Part shown: positions 60,901 through 64,000 of the stretch, one piece after another
Layout of the letters: each line of letters begins with the position of its first letter
Position numbering within the stretch: the stretch's first letter is position 1
Source of the DNA: Pleodorina starrii
Taxonomy: Eukaryota > Chlorophyta > Chlorophyceae > Chlamydomonadales > Volvocaceae
Reading direction: 5' to 3'
NCBI GenBank assembly: GCA_030267565.1
Contig: BRXU01000004.1
Span: 6,135,001-6,199,000, forward strand
DNA: 64,000 bases
Notes under the pieces: model-generated
What the model was told of the DNA's origin: nothing
What the model saw: the letters and a program-made list of their open reading frames with translations, nothing else
The model's database searches: none
Position numbers and translations under genes: made by a program

Positions 60901-63745
60901 CTGCCAATGATGTCGCGAAGGGAGCCAACAATGGCAGCGGCGGCGGCAGCGGCGGCGGCGGAGGACTGACGGGCGGCTTAGGAGTCGGGACCAGCGCTGC
61001 TGTAGGGCGTGAGGAGGCTCCATCAGCGGCTGCGGCGGCGGGGACTGCAGCGGCGGTGGTGGAAGTCGCCCCGGCCGCCGACGCAGCAGCGTTGGCGGCG
61101 CCGCCGCCGCCGCCGCATGTCGTAACGCCGGCGGAGGCAGCTGAGGCGGCGGCTGAGTTTGAGGACGGCGTCAACTTGAGCGATGCCGCAGGCGCTGCCA
61201 CCGCACGAGTTAGCGGTCGCAGCGGCGGCGGCGACGCGGCTGACGGCGGTGGCGGCGGCGGCGGGGACGACGGCAGCGGCGGCCAGCAGGGCGGCGGCGG
61301 CGACGCTAACCCGCGGCGCAGCAAGCGCGTGCGGGAGGCGCAGGTAGCGGTCCCCGCGGCGGAGGCTGTCCGCGGGGATGGCCGTCGGTCGGGGCAGCCG
61401 GAGGGGGACCTTGGCTGCGACTGCGGCGATGGCGAGGAGGCGGAGGCGGAGGCAGGGGCGGGGCCGGCTGCGAAGCGGTCTCGTTTGGAGGAGCAGCAAC
61501 AGATGAAGGCGGCGAAGGACCAGGGGCAGAAGGAGGAGGAGGCGGTGGAGGAGGAGGGTGGCTCACCGGGTGACGATCCCGAGGCGCTGCTGGGGACGCG
61601 AATGATGGTGGGTGGCCAGCATCCCTCCCGGTGCATCCCCTGTGCCTCGATTCGACTGGTGCAGCAACCCTTTGACTGTTAAGACTGTTCCGCGTTCAGC
61701 GCCTCAGCGGTCAGCGTTACCAAGGAATTGCGCGCTCGAGGGATCAGGAGTTGGTCGGGTTAGCTTGGGTTGGGCAGTGGCGGAAGGGATGCCGGGGGGG
61801 CAGCTTGGCGTTTCCAGCTGCCGTGTGCTGGCCGACGGCCCTGCGGCTTGCCGTCGCCTGTGGGCTCGTGTGGATCTTGGTTTCTTCGAGGGGGGCGGAG
61901 GTCAGGCCGTTGCGGCATCCGACTCGGCTCGGGCCTCCTGCGCCGTTGCTACTGTCTGTCCTCCTGGGATCAACACACCTAGCCGCCCCGACCGTCCGTG
62001 CAGGCCTGGCTCACATAGGAATGTCCCGCCAAATGCCTTCGACCCCCGTCACCACCTCTGCCAGCGCTGCGCTCCCTCTCCGCGGTTTCATGTTCCCCCA
62101 CCTCCGCGAACCTCCGCTGCGGTATCGTTTTTGTCACCCTCAATAAACCATCCAGGTGACAGCTGGCCCGACCGCCTGCGTCTCCCTGTCCGCTCTGCCT
62201 CCCTCCGCCCATCCCTCCTTCCCTCTCTCCCTCCCTCCCTTGCAGCTGGCTGGACCGAATGGTCGCAAGCCCCTCCGCGGCACCATCACACAGTACGACA
62301 CGCAGCGCACCAAGTGCAGGTGGTTCCTCAAGTTCGACCACGCGACGGCGGCTGCGTACGGCACCGGCCCACGGGACCGCACCGGCGAGTGGGGCATGTT
62401 GGAGGAGGGCCGCAGCGTCTGGGTGACCTACCGATACGGGCGCCCGGTGATGCAGCTGCACCCTGCCGCGGGCCAGGGTCCGCCGCCGATCAGCTGCGGC
62501 GGCGCCAGCGCCAGCGGCGCCGCCGCCGCCGCCGCAAACGGCGCTCGCGACCCAGCGGCCTCGCCAGACGCCGCTGCCGTCGCCGGACCGGATGAGGCCG
62601 CGGCAGTTCAGCCGCCGTCGTCCACAGTAGCTTCCCTGGAGCTGGCTTTAGTCATCGCGGAGCCGCCGCTGGACGAGTTTGCCGCCGCGGTGGCTGCAGC
62701 AGGGCCCGGCGGCGACGGTGTCGGTGGCGGACCTTCGCAGCAGCAGGGCGGCAACGGCCGCGACGGCGGCAGCGGCGGCGGCTGCGATGTGGCAGGGCGA
62801 GATGGTGACGGCGGCGGGGGCAGTCAACAGGGCGGCGGCAGGAAGCGGCTGCGGGCGGCGCCTCCGGTGGAAGGGCCAGCTGCGGAGGGTCCTGGCGGCA
62901 ACGAGGGACAGGATGAGGCGGATGAGGCGGAGGGTAACGTGGAGCGGGAGCTGACTGCGAAGCGGGCTCGTTTGAAGGAGCCGCAACAGGAGGAGGCGGC
63001 GAAGGGGCAGGAGCAGAAGGAGGAGGAGAAGCAGGAGGGGGAGGAGGAGGAGGAGGAGGAGGAGGAGGAGGGCGGCTCACCGGCGGGTGACGATGGCGAG
63101 GCACTGGTCGGGACGCGAGCGATGGTGGGTCTTCAGAACGGCATCAGCCCAGGCTGTCTTCGCTGTCATTAGGCTGCCGCTGAGTGCTGGCTGCCGCGCG
63201 TGCGTCCGATCCAGCGCGTCGACGTCGGTGCGCTCCCCTCTCCGTGCCTCCCACTCGCATGGTTTGATTCACACTTTGTTCCTTAGCCCATGTGATCCGC
63301 ACGACCCGCACAACCCGCTGCCGTGTATCAGGTTTCGTGGGGCCGGGAGGGCACCTTCCGGGGCACCATCACCCGATTCAACCCGCGCAAGTCCCGACTC
63401 AAGTGGCTCATGACCTACGAGGACGGCGACGAGGAGTGGGGCGCCGTCACGGAGGACCGCAGCGGCTGGCGAGTGCACGGCGGGCTGCGGCCAGTGGCGT
63501 GGCTCGGCCAGCCGCCGCCGGCGGCGCCGGTCGGCGCGTGCGTGGCGGCGAAAGCCGCGACGACGGCGGCGGCGGGGGCGCGAGCGGCGGCGACGACGGC
63601 GGCGGCGGGGGCGCGAGCGGCGGCGACGGCGGCGGCGGCGGAAGCTGCGGCGGTGACGGCGGTGGAGAGCCCGGCTGGCGGTGGCGGCGGGTCTCAGCCG
63701 CAGGCGGAGTCGGCGATGTTGGAGCTCGTGGGAATGCATCTTGAG
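48974..63745 (+). CDS. SWI/SNF-type ATPase with C-terminal tandem Tudor-like modules (3' end outside window)
   Basis: ATP-dependent nucleosome remodeller, nuclear. Exons: 48974-49033, 49184-49248, 49456-50496, 50841-51002, 51429-51600, 51809-52063, 52463-52786, 53068-53334, 53569-53812, 54084-54292, 54686-54957, 55784-56223, 56804-56865, 57152-57208, 57755-57890, 58737-59036, 59172-59959, 60600-61607, 62246-63124, 63332-63745; 2385 codons, all phases agree. Order: [15 protein letters not shown]-terminal motif; Ala/Pro-rich linker; HSA-like Arg/Glu helix (~555-615); SNF2 ATPase (~694-1255) with [16 protein letters not shown] (Asp835-His838), [20 protein letters not shown] and [10 protein letters not shown]; SnAC-like region ([20 protein letters not shown], ~1257-1345); then three Tudor-like modules (~1612-1690, 1945-2030, 2240-2310; best match [11 protein letters not shown]) separated by Ala/Gly, basic and Glu-rich linkers. 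No bromodomain seen. A stop 12 bases past exon 20 is possible, but the GTGAGA donor and repeat pattern favour continuation. Confidence 0.88.
51119..51162. repeat. AT-rich 20 bp direct duplication in intron 4 of the remodeller
   Basis: Two copies of a TATATATAATATGCGTCA motif in tandem. This is an isolated AT island in very GC-rich surroundings. No function recognised. Confidence 0.75.
53400..53475. repeat. ACC/CCG trinucleotide tract in intron 8 of the remodeller
   Basis: Interrupted (ACC)n with CCG and ATC variants. The same motif occurs inside exon 12 (55917-55975), where it encodes a Thr-rich stretch in the linker between the two ATPase lobes. Confidence 0.9.
55291..55779. repeat. 9 bp polypyrimidine array (CCCCTCCCT) abutting a 3' splice site
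   Basis: About 54 tandem copies of CCCCTCCCT. Three G interruptions lie at 55339, 55344 and 55362; from 55363 to 55779 there are 417 consecutive pyrimidines, followed directly by GTAG and exon 12 (55784). The unit is a multiple of 3, so it reads as endless Pro-Pro-Leu on one strand and Gly/Glu/Arg repeats on the other; these are not genes. The complementary strand (AGGGAGGGG)n has dense G-runs capable of quadruplex formation, and the mirror-symmetric purine/pyrimidine tract could form triplex DNA. Confidence 0.97.
58241..58555. repeat. perfect hexanucleotide array (CATGCA)n, 52.5 copies
   Basis: 315 bp without an interruption seen, in intron 15 of the remodeller, ending about 180 bp before exon 16. 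The unit alternates purine and pyrimidine throughout (CA-TG-CA), a sequence class that favours Z-DNA. Perfect arrays of this length are likely to vary between strains. The reading frames through it (His-Met, Cys-Met and others) are spurious. Confidence 0.97.
60417..60597. repeat. 13-14 bp CCCGCAACC array adjoining the exon 18 acceptor
   Basis: About thirteen units of CCCCGCAACCCCGC type, first ~14 bp (four copies) and then ~13 bp units with decay towards the right. It ends immediately at the GCGCAG acceptor of exon 18 (60600), so the repeat itself forms the region where branch point and pyrimidine tract should lie. Confidence 0.9.
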
Positions 63746-64000
63746 GTGAGAGCATGAGCGCGATGGTGCCGCGACCATTCATGGGAGCGATGATGATGAC
63801 GATGCCGTGATTACCCTGTGACGGCTGGCATATCTTACATTGCGCACTGGCGGTACGGCACTGCGCAACACAATTTGTGCACATTTGGGCGCGATGCCGC
63901 TCGCTCGGTAAGGTTACAGGTATGTTCGGTAAGTATTACTGGGTTCTGGGTCCGTTCGCTAACGCCGTCTCCGTCTCCGCTGCGGTATCATTTTTTACCC
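63746..64000. other. putative intron 20 of the remodeller, running off the window
   Basis: Follows the GTGAGA donor of exon 20. It contains an ATGATGATGATG-like stretch (63788-63806) and, near the right edge (63947-63998), a sequence also found in intron 12 (56573-56602) and in part upstream of exon 19 (~62117-62135). No coding exon is visible before base 64000. Confidence 0.4.

Noticed and set aside
63746..63757. Stop codon shortly after exon 20 as the end of the remodeller
   Set aside because: A strong GTGAGA donor precedes it, and the exon end matches the half-motif that precedes each Tudor-like module; kept as an alternative only.

Overview
The window looks like nuclear DNA of a volvocine (Chlamydomonas-type) green alga. 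Evidence: very GC-rich coding sequence; many short introns with GTGNGN donors and pyrimidine-CAG acceptors; TGTAA polyadenylation signals; long Ala/Gly/Gln/Pro inserts inside conserved enzymes; an L1-type LINE; and plant/algal-type proteins. The species cannot be fixed from sequence alone. I assembled the exon chains by hand from splice signals, reading phase and family motifs.

Layout. 1-17226 is a 19-20 bp minisatellite organised into about eight higher-order repeats of ~2.04 kb, each carrying the same 153 bp non-repetitive core. 17229-18044 is a second, unrelated 19 bp GC-rich minisatellite that abuts the first. After ~2 kb without a recognised gene come six host genes and one retroelement: a cytochrome P450 (+, 20039-25829, 10 exons, 919 aa, ~370-aa low-complexity insert); a RING-CH E3 ligase-like protein (-, 28612-30322, 3 exons); a plant-type MTA/SAH nucleosidase (+, 30850-33213, 6 exons); an L1-type LINE with a 1542-codon ORF (-, ~34620-40481); a phosphatidylglycerophosphate synthase (-, 41311-43442, 5 exons); a bifunctional methylenetetrahydrofolate dehydrogenase/cyclohydrolase FolD (+, 43664-47660, 6 exons); and a SWI/SNF-type chromatin-remodelling ATPase (+, 48974 to beyond the window, at least 20 exons and 2385 codons).

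The genes form two divergent pairs: RING-CH/nucleosidase (start codons 527 bp apart) and PGP synthase/FolD (221 bp apart). They belong to different pathways (S-adenosylmethionine recycling, plastid or mitochondrial phospholipid synthesis, one-carbon metabolism, chromatin remodelling) and do not form an operon-like unit.

The most unusual features are: the remodeller, whose SnAC region is followed by a tandem series of Tudor-like modules encoded by duplicated exons, with the series predicted to continue past the window; its introns, which carry large tandem repeats close to 3' splice sites, including a 417 bp uninterrupted pyrimidine run ending 4 bases before an exon; and the higher-order satellite, whose units can be sorted into types and include a probable recombinant.
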